NCBI GenBank assembly: GCA_039566865.1
Contig: CM076961.1
Location: 14,283,501-14,347,500 of the forward strand
Direction of reading: 5' to 3'
Source of the DNA: Aurelia coerulea
Lineage: Eukaryota; Cnidaria; Scyphozoa; Semaeostomeae; Ulmaridae
DNA: 64,000 bases
Shown here: positions 1 to 10,663 of the stretch, piece by piece
Position numbering within the stretch: position 1 is the first letter of the stretch
Layout of the letters: each line of letters begins with the position of its first letter
Position numbers and translations under genes: made by a program
Notes under the pieces: model-generated
Database searches by the model: none
What the model saw: the letters and a program-made list of their open reading frames with translations, nothing else
Told to the model about the DNA's origin: nothing

Positions 1-1
1 A

Positions 2-161
2 CGAGGCGACAAATGTCGAGCAACATCACAAACGAGAAATATCGAGAGAATTTTTTCGTGAGAAAGTAGGATTGATTCCAACTACCTTTCTACAGAAAAA
101 TCTCGCACGGCGAAAAAGCATTTTCTTCCCAGGTAGATTATTCTCGACATTTGTCACATCG
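2..161. repeat. Short foldback MITE at window start
   Basis: Two arms, 2-20 and 143-161, are reverse complements with two mismatches around the core GACAAATGTCGAG. No coding potential is seen between them. The outer edge may lie before the window, so neither TSD nor superfamily can be given. Confidence 0.5.
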
Positions 162-279
162 CGCTACATTTGTTGCCTGTCGGAAAGCAGAATTTAACTT
201 AGGATTGTACATGAATTACCGAATGAGCAAAAAGACTTACACCTGTTAGCAAAGGCGTTGAACTCTACGACCCCGTTTA

Positions 280-520
280 CACGGTAGCGGATCACTTTTG
301 ATCCGATACAAAAAGCGATGTGGATCAGCCTCCCGTTTGCACGAGCTCGAAGTGATTCGATACATTTCTGCTCCGCTATCCGCATCAATTTCGATCCCGC
401 TACAAAAGCGAACTCGTTTAGTATCGGATCACTTTTGTATCGGATCACTCTTGCTCTGCGGCGTTTAACCGCAAGTGATCCGCATCAATTTAGATTCGGA
501 TTCATTACGAGGATATTTTC
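280..520. repeat. Degenerate GATCAC-rich repeat
   Basis: Variants of GGATCACTTTTG and CGCATCAATTT recur several times on both strands here, after a CCCCGTTTACACGG-like start. A related start (CCCCGTTTACACAG with GATCGCGATCC) lies near 59,651. I read both as decayed copies of one non-coding element. The overlapping short open frames on both strands come from the internal symmetry. Confidence 0.35.
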
Positions 521-1000
521 CATACAAACTATATATAGTGCAACGATATATAAGTGAACAGCACAACGGAGAATATGGAGACAGAAAAAGTACACAAAGG
601 TAGGCCTGACAGTTCTGATTCTTTGCAACGATATATAATCCCAGGACAAATTCCACGTTTCCCAGTACCCATGGTGTGGTTTAGGGCAGGATGTACGAGA
701 GAAAGTATCACAAACTTTGATAAATCAAAAGCACCGTAGATTGTAAACTGCGCGCGAAAAATCAACATGATCAATGCAAGACAACCGCAGTTTTGAAGTT
801 CTGCATACATATTGTTACAAGATGGGTAGCAAGCAAAAATCTGTAGCTTTTTTTGCAATATGATTCGTTTTCATTCATTTTTATTCATTTAAGGTTGCCC
901 TTCAGCAAAGGCTGATTTTCAAGGGGTGACGTTATTGCAGCGCAGCGGTAGCGAAGCTGCCATTTAGACGAGATTTATCTCGAAAATACGTGTCCCTATG

Positions 1001-1121
1001 TGAACAAAGGAACAGAGGAACGATAGCCATGACTCTTAAGGCCTTTGTTTACGGTTGCCTATTTGTCTTTGTGAATAAAGGAACAGAGGAACGATAGCCA
1101 TGACTCTTAAGGCCTTTGTTC
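1001..1121. repeat. Direct duplication of a 50-bp segment
   Basis: Positions 1001-1050 and 1072-1121 are nearly identical 50-mers (core GGAACAGAGGAACGATAGCC) set 71 bp apart. Near identity implies a recent local duplication. No function is evident. Confidence 0.75.
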
Positions 1122-1394
1122 TGCACGCCTCCAGAAAAAGAATGGCCATGACTCTTGCTCGTTGCGTTGGAAGCTGGCCACACTGCATTGCATGTCGAGA
1201 AGAAGGGATTTCAGAGACTTTGGTACGTATCAAAATTTACCTCTATATCATTATTGCAAATATGAGAGACTTTCTTTTTATCCTCTCTGTTTCTCTGTTG
1301 TTTTTTTACCATTCTTCATAGAATCGGTTGTCCAGCTGAAATGTTTCAGAGAAGGGAAGCTGTCGCGGGCGTCGGCCTAAGCGTTGTTGACATT

Positions 1395-1719
1395 GGGCTA
1401 TTCCATTTAATATCTATACTGGTATATGGAAGGCACTTTTCACCGACCTTTTGTACCCCAGAAATCCAGGGGGATCACAGAAATTTTAGCCCTGGAAAAT
1501 GAGGTGTTTGCTACGAGTATCCTGGAATCCAGGCTTTGTTTACTGGAGTCCCTGGATTCCAGGGGGCTCTTCACAATGACCCCGGATATCCAGGGTGTTC
1601 TACACAACAGCCCTGGATTTCCAGGGTGGTTGGGGTCCAAGTACCCCGGAAATTTTATGTAATCTCACCCCTGGAATTTGCCTTCCATACCCCTGTACGG
1701 AGTAAAAATGGAATAGCCC
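1395..1719. mobile_element. GGGCTATTCC-type MITE with internal CCTGG palindromes
   Basis: The ends are GGGCTATTCCATTT and its reverse complement (ending 1719), followed inwards by ATGGAAGGCA-like sequence on both sides. ATT flanks the element on both sides (1392-1394 and 1720-1722). The interior carries at least five variants of the palindrome CCTGGAWTCCAGG spaced about 25-35 bp apart, so open frames appear in several phases and are not genes. The end sequence resembles MITEs I remember from coral genomes, which is recollection rather than a search result. Confidence 0.7.
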
Positions 1720-3204
1720 ATTGCTCGTCCTTGCACAAACAAAATATGCTGAGTACTACAACCGGCAGGGGTTGAATAAAGGAACAATGTTCAAAATCGA
1801 GACGAAGAATCTCAAGAAATGGTTAGGTTAGGCGATATAACATCTATGTTTACAGTAAAACCTTATTCAATTTCTGTTTTTGTTGCAGGACCAAAGAATT
1901 GCCTGTTCAACTTCCTGTGATGCAGGGATTGGATCTGCATTCATGCAAAGTAAAACACAGTAGGGAGTCATTATATAAAACAATCTGTTGCAGGATGGAC
2001 AATTGAACAGTTGTCAAGACTAAAGATTGCCTATGCATACAAAGCATGTTTTTCAACATTTTTGGAATTCAACATTGAACAGTTTGTTGTGATGATACAG
2101 CTGTTTCATCATTCTTGTTAACGCAGTACAATGAACAATAAGTCAAAGTTAATTACAAGAAAATGATCAAAACCAGTGAAGCAGATATGCTTGAAATGGC
2201 GGAATGTTCTTACGACCCAGTGAACCCCGGATCATACGACCATAGGACCATACGATCCTACAACCCAAGTTTCATTATTTAGCTGACAACATTTTATCAT
2301 TATTTATAATAACTATTTATTTTATTTATATTGGATCATTTAGAATTTATTTGCTGTGATAGAGATCCATCAAGCTATTTGTGTGATCAGTTTTTAAAAC
2401 GTAAACATTTTACATAACTGCTCGTTAGTAACCTTTGTCATGCGAACAATTTGACTAGTTTCCAGTCAGAGAAGCTATATTGTAAACGAGAGAAAATGTT
2501 GCTCTGAAACTAAATTAGAAGGCTGAGCTGAACAACCCTTACATTGTATAAAATTCAGCCCGCTTGGAAAATTCCACTTATTTTTATGGCTTTAAAACTT
2601 GCACATGCATAACTTTGCTTTCTTTTGTTTGAATCAAGCAAGGAAGCCTATAGTTCTGGATATTGAACAGAGATATTCAGGGAAAATGGAAGCATCTTTA
2701 ACTTGGAGGGGCATGGCACTTCAAAGGCACTTTTTCATAAGAAGGGCACTTTAATATAGATCGGATTTTAATGATAAGAATGTGATACATGGCAGAAAAT
2801 AATACCACAAGATTACTTGAGATTCCTTACTGATAATTACCTAATTTTTAGAATTGTCCTTTAACTCAAATCTTCCCTTGCAAAATTCGCCCTTATGGGG
2901 GGGGGGCAGAAAACTGCTCGTGAATGGTAATGAGTAATCGCCCCCTCTAACGTTGGCAGACTATTCTTCTGAGCTGCACTCACTTAACTCCGTTAACAGC
3001 TAGTATGACGAATATGATGACGTTATAACTCAGGAATTAGCAGAGATATGAAACATGATGACAATACAAAGTCATAAAACACACCAAAGATTTGATTGCA
3101 AAAGTATGAAAAAATTTAATTCGAAACCGGAGGAAGCTGAACGAAGGATGCATTTTTCTGTTGGAAGCCACTATACCCCTTACAGGGAATCGATATAGTG
3201 AAAT
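1720..3204. other. Anonymous DNA, no gene recognised
   Basis: No supported coding exon. A fragment at about 2676-2765 (AACTTGGAGGGGCATGGCAC) is related in reverse complement to the small MITE at 5522-5679. A G9 run lies near 2900. The piece at about 3118-3192 resembles the repeat at about 8565-8695. Confidence 0.5.
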
Positions 3205-3247
3205 CATAGTCATAAGAAAAACTATAGTCTGGAAGCGAACAATAGCC
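3205..3247 (+). repeat. Left TIR of the THAP/C2H2 transposon
   Basis: The 43-bp inverted repeat matches 8199-8241 with one mismatch. It begins CATAGTCATAAG and ends GCGAACAATAGCC. It lies immediately 5' of the + gene and probably serves as both transposase-binding end and promoter-proximal sequence. Confidence 0.9.
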
Positions 3248-3276
3248 TTTTGTCTTTGGTTTGTTCGCGACACGCG

Positions 3277-5170
3277 ATGTTGGAATTGCAACAACAACAA
3301 CCTGGAGGTGCAATCAAATTTGACATGGCTGCGTTGTCACACGGCGAGTTCATGCTCGGGGACGATTTAGATGTTTTTTTCGACTTCTGCGATGATGAAT
3401 GGCTTGACGAAGATCCACAAATTAATCAACAGCTAATGAGCATTGAGGAAGAGGTAAGATTCATGCAAAAGAGTATTATAAAATCGATTGTCAAGCATCA
3501 AATTCAAGGAGATATCTTCACTAATAGATTAGGCCTCCTACCTAATCGCGATATTCTGAAAGGAAGATAGATTTTAACAAAGAAAACAAGAACACATTGT
3601 GGCTTTTAATTATGAATTAAAAGTCAATGAGCCTTAGGATATTTCGTTTTCTCTTTTGTGCGACTTTTTTTATACATACAGTAAGTTCCCTCAAAAAAGA
3701 TATGGACATAGATAAAGAAGCTGCAGCCTGCCTTCATTTAAAAATACTTTCACCCTTTCTCCTTTATAAGAAAGTAAACAGCTTGTTTTTTACAAATTTC
3801 TTACAAATGTTTAAAATTGCGAAATAGGATTTATTGCAACATCAAGGCTGTTTTTCAATCACTCAAATATGATATAAAAACTCATGAAATAATACATCAT
3901 TTATCTAGAAATGTAGACCTTTGCAGGTAACACAGAGGAAAGCTGGCATAGAAAAGGGAAGTTTCTTATTGGACATATAAGAAATCTACCAGCCTCTTAA
4001 ACAGATATTTTCTTGTACATATAAGAAACTAAACAGCCTGATTCAAAATTTCGAGTTTCCTAAATGCATGGGACTTAATGTATGTAAACTTGACTGAAAC
4101 TGGAAGATGATTTGGTTTTTATTATTCCTCAGGCAACAGTGAATGAACAGTTACAATGCCCCAAATGCAACAAAATCTACAAGACAAAGCGTGGTCTTAC
4201 TCGTCACTGTGAAAATAAGCACAAGGAAGAAGAAAAAAACAGCGAGCTGAGCCTGTTGTTTCAAAGATTCATCCTTTGAAACTGAAGGCGTTGTGCAAAA
4301 CAGCAGCCAGAAAATTGTCAGATGATCATTGCTTTCCAGAGGAATACAGATCCCATTATAAATCCTTTGAAATTTCTATTGAAAAATGCATAGAGCTGAG
4401 AAGCAAGCTGTCACTTGCCATTGATAAATTTAATGGCAATGCAGAGAAATTTTTTTCAACTTCCTATCAAGTACTTGCCTCTGGAAGCATCTGGTTTACT
4501 GGGGACCTTGAATCAACAGGAAACAACTCTTTTGCTCACAGAAGTTATAACCTTTTGTCTCTGTGAATTATCTGAACTCACAGTAGACAAAAAAACAGAA
4601 GCAAGCTTGACAGTTGAAGGCAAGCAGTTCTCAAAGCGAGAAATTGATGCATTGGAATATGTTGCTGGATACTGCTTCAGAAAGATATATTTCAAAATTG
4701 GAAATAAAAAGGACTGCAACATGCATTTAAACCAACAAAAGCTCAGCATTTTGAAGGCTGTCAAAACAGATTCTTTGCAGACACTGGTAGACATAAAGAA
4801 TAGAGGAGGACTTTGGAAAGTCAACCCGCAAGCCCTTCAGTTGCTGAAACAAGCAGAGATAATTTTTTGTCGTTCCTCTGGAACTAACATCAGACACATA
4901 AATGCTGATGAAATTGTTGAGATCACCATGAAGGATCCACTAGTACGATCAAATGCTAGGTTTCTCGTTTCAAGTGCTGAAATGAATGTTGACAAAGAAA
5001 TAGCAAAGAACCTGTTTGAACATGTCATTCATCTGTATATACGTGTTCGTTCACATTCATTAGCAAAAGAGATAAAGGAAAAACACAAAGCAAACAATAA
5101 ATCCACCAAGAAACGTTCATTGAGAACTGAGATAAAAAAGGCTAGTTCAAGTACAGATATGGGACACTAA
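3277..5170 (+). CDS. C2H2 zinc-finger transposon protein, two exons, two frameshifts
   Basis: Exon 1 (3277-3453, 59 codons) is acidic (FFDFCDDEWLDED) and ends at the donor GAG|GTAAGA. Exon 2 starts at 4133 after TTATTCCTCAG, and both junctions are phase 0. Exon 2 opens with one C2H2 finger, CPKCNKIYKTKRGLTRHCENKH without the usual long spacing changes, then a basic linker. Near the C-terminus are ALEYVAGYCFRKI and IKNRGGLWKV, motifs I associate with C-terminal regions of P/THAP9-like transposases and their cnidarian relatives (recollection, unsearched). The reading frame shifts twice, at an A7 run (4233-4239) and a T7 run (4450-4456); both are homopolymers, so assembly error is as likely as decay. 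With both runs corrected the product would be about 404 residues. No complete acidic catalytic triad could be identified. Confidence 0.6.
3679..4079. mobile_element. TA-flanked CAGTAAG MITE, degenerate right end
   Basis: The left end CAGTAAGTTCCCTC follows TA (3677-3678). The right end near 4079 is decayed but aligns with the right side of the 7266-7703 copy. The interior has several TATAAGAAA...CAGCCTG motifs. It lies wholly in the intron of the zinc-finger gene. Confidence 0.45.
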
Positions 5171-5221
5171 GTTAATTTTCAGTTGTTTAGAAACTTTTGC
5201 AATGCAAAGAAGTTTGTATTA

Positions 5222-5382
5222 CAGTAAGAACCCTCAAAATGGAAAGTTCCACTAACTGCAGGCTAGTTTTTTAGAAATGATGCTCTCATATAAGAAACTT
5301 CTAGGCGGATTTTAGGAAGGTTTCTTAAGAAACTAAACAGGCTGTTTTGAAAAACTGGTTTCTATTTTGCAGGCTCTTACTG
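5222..5382. mobile_element. 161-bp TA-flanked CAGTAAG MITE
   Basis: The termini CAGTAAGAACC and its near complement GGCTCTTACTG are flanked by TA on both sides (5220-5221 and 5383-5384). This is the Tc1/mariner TSD. The interior contains TATAAGAAACT and AAGAAACTAAACAGGCTG. It sits just after the stop codon of the zinc-finger gene. Confidence 0.7.
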
Positions 5383-5521
5383 TAGATTTAAATACAGTGT
5401 GATCGAAAAGACTGAGTCCATTGAAAACTTTGGTTGTTCATATACACTACACATCTTTCATGCATGCAATACAACCTGTTTCCTTCCTAAAACTCTTGCT
5501 TTGCATCAGGATATACCCAGA

Positions 5522-5679
5522 GACATAGGAACCAGGGGCACTGGGGCACGTGCCCACCCCCAAGATTTTGCAATAAACAAAGAGGTGTCCCTTTCATTTT
5601 CAGGAAGTGCCCCTTAGCTTAATGAAAAAAGTGCTCTTGAAGTGCCGTGCCCCTTCCAAGTTTGAGATGCTTCCTATGT
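5522..5679. mobile_element. Small ACATAGGAA-ended repeat
   Basis: The ends ACATAGGAA (5523) and TTCCTATGT (5671-5679) are inverted. The interior is rich in GGGGCAC and GTGCCCC motifs. A related fragment is at about 2676-2765. Confidence 0.45.
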
Positions 5680-5770
5680 ACGTACCTGTATACAGTATAT
5701 TATATCTGCAGCAGTGTTAGAAAAAAGGTTGAAATTCATGCACACAAAACATAAACAAATTGAGAAGACT

Positions 5771-5864
5771 TTACTTAGTAAAAAGCTGAAATTTCAGACG
5801 ACATTAATCTTGAATTTGCACTATAATTGTCTTAATTTCATCTGAAATTTCAGCTGTTTAGTAA
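5771..5864. repeat. Hairpin MITE
   Basis: Arms TTACTTAGTAAAAAGCTGAAA (5771-5791, continuing to 5800) and their near complement (5841-5864) enclose about 40 bp. Non-coding; it lies between the two convergent transposon genes. Confidence 0.55.
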
Positions 5865-6161
5865 TTAAAGGCTTGTCAATTTATTTCTTAATGTTTTTGA
5901 TGCATGAATTACAGGCATTGTTTCCATGCCACGTAATCATGATGCAAAACATGAGCTGGGAAGAAAATGTGTTGCATTGCATGTAAAACCTAAAACACTA
6001 GAGTTCAGAAAAAATATCTCTAGAATTTTTCAAACTCTGTTCTGAGTTTCTTAGATGCGTTGCCATCCTTTAGTATCAGTTTCTTACAAGCTAATTACCT
6101 GTATAAAGAAGTGCATATCATTCACAGAAAACCAATAAAAATCTATTTCAACTCTTGTTGA

Positions 6162-6229
6162 TCTCAAGTTAGGTGTCCCCTGATAATAACAAATAGAAGT
6201 GTTGTTCCCAGGTGACATCTAATTTGAGA
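6162..6229. repeat. Mini-MITE with TCTCAARTTAG ends
   Basis: TCTCAAGTTAGGTGTC faces GACATCTAATTTGAGA. The same end type brackets 42532-42629, and a single arm appears near 54,705, so this is a small dispersed family. Confidence 0.5.
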
Positions 6230-6315
6230 CGGACTTTAGGTGCACAATATAAAAAAATTACTTATAGGCCTGGAGAAATTTTTCCTGAATCTTGTACGTT
6301 TTGCTACCAAGAGTT

Positions 6316-8091
6316 TCATGCAATTCTATGCAAAGTTCCTTCGATTTTTAACCCTGGTACATGCACAGTGGGCACATTAGGCAGAAGTAGAGGAAAAGTT
6401 AGAATTTCAGTTTTGTTCACATATTCTGAAGGCTGAATAAATCTATGCTTGCCAAATATTTCATACTTGCTAAGACAAAGTTTTGAAAGAGTGACATTTT
6501 GCATGCTTCCTTCATGACTCTTTATAAGAATGTTATCATTGGGCAATTGCCAGCAAAAGGCTCGAATAGAATAATTCAAACTACTATCCACAGTGATTTC
6601 ATATTCTGGTATGGCATGTGTACTGTCATGTTTCACAATTTGGCATGCATTTTCTGATTCCTTGATGCTGACACCAAGTTGCAATGCTTTGGTCCTTTTT
6701 ATAAATTCAGGAAAATCTTTGGAGCATGAACTTGACGGTTTCAAGGATTCTGCAACTTTTGCAATATCCCTCTTTGCAATTTGATCATTTGATCTGTCAG
6801 TGCTGGTATGTGGATTGGAGATGCTTTTCTTTGGTAGCATGAGATTTGGAATTGCACCTTCTTTGAGCGTTTTTCGAGTTTCATCTGCGTGAAACAAAAA
6901 TATAAATCAATTTTTAACTCCTTGGTACCACAGTAATTTTGTTCTAAGATATCTGGCTCTGAAGTTTGTAGAAAAGTTTCTTACTTCTTACATAACAAAA
7001 GCAGACAATTCAACAAACTTCATTCCAGAAAATTTTCAAAACCAGAAATTACAATAAATGATCAATTCATAAAGAAAACATACAGCTTTTTGAGCTGGTA
7101 ACATATTAACCTTTCTGTTTAAAACCCTTTCACCAGGAAAACCATGAAGTCCTTCAACTCTAACCTCTAATTGCTTCACATAAAGTTTTGTCAAATCTCT
7201 TGACGGGGCTAGCACAGTTTCTTTTGAAGAGGTGTCTTATGCAAAAACTTGGTTTCAGCATTATACAGTAACGAACCACCTAATAAAGAAACTTTTAGGC
7301 TACTGAGAAATAATAAGCCACCCCCCCCCAACTTCACAAGAAACTCTTGAGATTCACCATTTACAACCAAAAATAAAGTTTCTTGTAATTCAATGGACAG
7401 TATTAGGTCCTGGTTTGATGGCCTGTGAGCATTGCTCTCCCAGGATTCCACTTCATGCAGGGTTTGGTTTATAAGAAATTGCTACCAAGATATCCTAGAT
7501 TTGACAGATTTAAGCCTAAATTTTAACTGGGTCTTGGCAATCATGGATAACATACACATATGGCTGATATGTCTATAAATAGCCCCATTCTATTGTAACA
7601 AATTAGGAATTTTCAGCTTGAGAAATCAAAAGCATGATAGATATAAGAAAAATTTTAGGCTTAGGTGTGAAAAAGTGGTTTCTTAAATGTGGGGGGCCTA
7701 CTGTACGTGAACTTGAATGGCCTGTTGCCACATCTGTTCATCCTTGAAAAGGCCTCGCCTAGCTCACAGGAGTATCTGTAAATATAGGAAATTCATAACA
7801 ATATGCAACCTAAACATTGTTTAATTGGGATTCAAATATTTTAAGATACTTACAATGATAAAATTTGTCTGTGCTGAAGTGTCTCTCGCAAATGTAAACA
7901 CGATCCTCGTCGATTTGTTTTTTAAGGTTTGCATCAACAACTCTGTCCCTTGTAATCACATTAAGAATGTCACTTCTCCACTTCTTGGAGGCCTCATCAA
8001 CGGCAGCTGGCACTTTGATGATCGATATCCCTTTATATTTTGCTGTTCTACAGACTCCACAGTTAAAAATCGCACAATTTGCTCCAGGCAT
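6316..8091 (-). CDS. THAP-domain transposon protein, two exons
   Basis: Exon 1 (8091-7854) starts MPGANCAIFNCGV and holds the C2CH zinc residues of a THAP DNA-binding domain, including the invariant W (KKWRSD) and CERHF. The donor is CATT|GTAAGT. Exon 2 (6884-6316) follows the acceptor TTTCACGCAG. Joining them completes the THAP end, TRKTLKEGAIPNLMLP. The product is about 269 residues. Downstream it contains YSIRAFCWQLPND and GSMQNVTLSKL, which resemble the post-THAP region of P-like proteins in cnidarians (remembered). It lacks a recognisable RNase H-fold catalytic core, so it may be a DNA-binding partner of the + gene or a shortened transposase. The frame is intact. Confidence 0.75.
7266..7703. 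mobile_element. 438-bp TA-flanked CAGTAAC MITE in THAP intron
   Basis: CAGTAACGAACC starts after TA (7264-7265) and GGCCTACTG ends before TA (7704-7705). The interior has AAGAAACTTTTAGGC and ATAAGAAA motifs shared with the copies at 3679 and 5222, and a C9 run near 7321. It is contained in the THAP gene intron (6885-7853). Confidence 0.6.
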
Positions 8092-8198
8092 CTCAGTCTA
8101 AGACTAGGAATTCTGCCATCTCACATGTGGTGTAATTTTTCTTTGCACCTACAGAGGTCTGGGTGCTAGCGCAATGCAGGACAATAACATAGAACAAT

Positions 8199-8241
8199 GG
8201 CTTTTGTTCGCTTCCAGACTATAGTTTTTCTTATGACTATG
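8199..8241 (-). repeat. Right TIR of the THAP/C2H2 transposon
   Basis: Reverse complement of 3205-3247 with one mismatch (AAAAGCC against AATAGCC). It lies about 107 bp upstream of the THAP gene start on the - strand. GTGAAAT follows directly as the right TSD. Confidence 0.9.
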
Positions 8242-8248
8242 GTGAAAT

Positions 8249-8392
8249 GCTGGCCTGGGCCAAGTTAAAAATATAATATTGTATTTGACAACTTTGACAC
8301 GTGCTTTTTCATTAAGGAAACAATGGGTGTGCAGGCATTTCGTTAGCTTCTTCATAGCAGCTACGAGACAAAGCTATGTCTATTCCATTTAA
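8249..8392. repeat. Dispersed repeat, copy A
   Basis: GCTGGCCTGGGCCAAGTTAA and the next 140 bp are clearly homologous to 14,811-14,966, sharing TTTGACAACTTTGACA-type and GCTACGRGA blocks. The two-gene transposon inserted at the edge of this repeat. Function unknown. Confidence 0.65.
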
Positions 8393-8427
8393 AGAAAGTG
8401 AAATTTATTTCAAAAGAATTTATTTGA

Positions 8428-8700
8428 AGTCAGAGCAAGGCTGAGGATTGAACGTTTATAAATTAGATGCATCATGTTTATATTCCCATTTCGCAAACCT
8501 GGATACACTCTCCTTTATCGATCCGGTATACCCCCTGATGATAGAAAAACCTATCGTTGTAAAATATCAATTTGAAACCGGAGCAAGTTGAAATATTTAA
8601 CGTTCTTAATTAGTCGCATGGTGTTGCCCTCTCATTTCGCAACTGTCGATGCATTTTTCTTTAGCAACCCGGAATACCACCTCCTCCTGAAGATTGCAAA
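8428..8700. repeat. Two divergent direct copies of a ~140-bp repeat
   Basis: Blocks starting near 8428 and 8570 share a GAGCAAGNTGA...TTNAACGTT start, an ATTAGATGCAT/ATTAGTCGCAT block, a CATTTCGCAA block and a CCGGWATACC end. A third relative lies left of the transposon at about 3118-3192. No gene is seen. Confidence 0.45.
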
Positions 8701-8933
8701 ATTGATCTCATACTCTGATTTTGTGTCCCGCCCCTTTTAAGCAAAACAAATATTGCATGGGAAATTGATTTATTTAATATAAAGAACTTACAATTCTGCA
8801 TTGATAGTTATCTGTGAAAAACATTTATCGAGCTTTCTGTTTACTTAAATATTTGACTGATACAAGCAAGTATGAAGTTGAAACGAAATATTGACATGAT
8901 TTATACAAAATGCGCGTATTGATTTATTTGTGA

Positions 8934-9209
8934 CTTCAGAAGACCAAATTTGCCTGATGTCTGAAATCAGCCGTCGGCCATTTTGTCTTATTATTTTGCA
9001 GTGATAAGTAGCTTCACTTTAAGTAGAAATTATTTCCTAGAAGTCAGAAATAATGGAACTCTCTAAAGATTATCGGAAGTTTCACGAGAGCTCTGACATT
9101 GGAGGCTGGTTTTTCATTCTCCATCCATGAAGCAATTTATCACTCAAAATAGTAAGACAAAATGGCCGACCGCTGGTTTCAGTCATCTGGCAAATGTGGT
9201 CTTCTGAAG
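8934..9209. mobile_element. 276-bp MITE with ~80-bp TIRs
   Basis: CTTCAGAAGACCA at 8934 and its complement ending at 9209 begin long imperfect arms that include GGCCATTTTGTCTTA. An arm fragment recurs at about 55,010-55,065. Non-coding. Confidence 0.7.
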
Positions 9210-9254
9210 GTCATAGCTCCATCATTTTTCAATGTATTTTTACGGGGATGGTAG

Positions 9255-10662
9255 CAGGCGCGCAACTAGGAATTTTACAGGGCAGGGGTCCCAACCAGAA
9301 AAAGGGCACACTCCAGATCATTTGAAGAAGTGGTGTCGCCTGGGATGTCAGTTTTTCAAACTCAAAAAGCGAAGGCAGAAATCAAGGGGTATTTTTCTAA
9401 TGTTCACCTCTCTAAAGCATATCAGTAAACAAACATGTCAACACATAGGAGAAGCAGTTAGAACACGGTAAAGGAAATGCGAACGAAGCGAGCTGGGAGG
9501 GGATTCGGGGGCTTGCCCCCGAAAATCTATAAAATCACGCTCTCTAGATCGTCGGAGAATACCTATCTTAAACGAGATCAAAACCAGAAGAAAATGAAAA
9601 ATACCGCCTAGGACAGACAAGAAACACAGAAAAGGCTGCTCGTACACACTTTTTACAAGAAACTGTGCTCTGAAGTTTGTTGTATGGTTTCTCAATTTTT
9701 GGCCAATTTTGTTACCGAGTGAGAATTTGGAAGGCCACTGCTCCTTGGATAAGAGAACGAAAATATTGGCAAAATATTATTCAATGGTGAACAGGTTCAA
9801 ATATTTTTGCGAATTTACCTGAATGAAGTCGGCCACTCCACTCTAAAATTGTGAGGGATTTTCTGGCAAAAGCCCCTTCAAGAAACCTTTAAAACCGGCC
9901 TAAAAATGACGATCAATTTTTCCTAATATTCCTGCTTCACAGCGATGACTTCGACAAGCATGAGCACGTGTTGTGTTATACTCTTGAGAGGACGAAGTCA
10001 CCCGGAATTATGCTGTTATGCTCTAAGAGAGAGAAATGACACTTCCATAATTCCAAAGAGATTAAACGTGCTAATAATGCATGTAAACGCCATTGCTGCA
10101 AGGAAAAAAATTCGATCAAGATTTTCGGCCTGCTTCGAAGATTTGTTGGAGGGGCTTTGTTTCTTGAGAAAACATTGGAATGAAGTTGCCGATTTCGGTC
10201 ATGCAAATGGAAAATTAATTTGAACATGAACAATATCATTACCTTGATCTCCAGACAGCACTGGTCTTTCAAATGGGTTTATTTTTACTCTCCCAGTCGT
10301 AAAAGTTTAATGAGTTTTGTCTTTGAGCATCTGATTTGTAGTGATGTGCCATGTAAGACATCTCTTAACATTTTCAGCCGTATTTGCAAGTTTTTGAGCC
10401 TCAGCGTTCAGAAAATCGCTGATGATTTCGGAAAATAAGTCCAATTCAAGCATAGCGAATTCTCCAACTTTGTTCGAGATCTTGGTAATTCAAGAAAGCA
10501 TTCAACAAATATTGACACTTCATCGCAAGAACCCGTACAAATACCGGTCAATAATACGTCAAATTAACATAATTTTCTCCCTAAAAAGGGCACTTTTTGC
10601 CCTTTTGAAGAAAGGGCAGGGGTCTGGACCCCCAGGACCCCCCCCCCGTAGTTGCGTCCCTG
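9255..10662. mobile_element. hAT-like element, CAGG...GCAACTA ends, 5-bp TSD
   Basis: The ends CAGGCGCGCAACTA and TAGTTGCGTCCCTG are inverted. GGTAG flanks both sides (9250-9254 and 10,663-10,667). Inner landmarks GCGAACGAAGCGAGC and GGGGGCTTGCCCCCG are shared with the hAT-like element at 47,239. A C10 run lies near the right end. A foldback (9715-10,299) is nested inside. No transposase is visible. Confidence 0.65.
9715..10299. mobile_element. CCGGGTGAGTCAG foldback family, copy 1
   Basis: A TA-flanked element whose long arms carry GGCCACTGCTCC, TCGGCCACTCCA and GGGATTTTCT on the left and their complements on the right. Its ends have diverged (CCGAGTGAG and CTCCCAGTCG). The consensus comes from other copies in this window. 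Arms are about 230 bp. No coding. Confidence 0.6.
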
Positions 10663-10663
10663 G

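Larger units (their letters stand above)
3205..8241. mobile_element. 5.0-kb two-gene THAP/C2H2 DNA transposon (P-like)
   Basis: The element is delimited by 43-bp TIRs beginning CATAGTCATAAG and flanked by an exact 7-bp TSD, GTGAAAT (3198-3204 and 8242-8248). Two convergent genes lie inside: a two-exon C2H2 protein on + starting 29 bp inside the left TIR, and a two-exon THAP protein on - starting 107 bp inside the right TIR. A 7-8 bp TSD, CAT-initiated TIRs and a THAP domain are hallmarks of the P superfamily. A split into two opposing genes is not the classic P layout. Smaller TA-flanked MITEs sit in both introns and in the gap between the genes, not in exons. Candidate AATAAA signals are at 5572 (+) and 5880-5885 (-). 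Superfamily placement is inference; the boundaries are seen directly. Confidence 0.85.
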
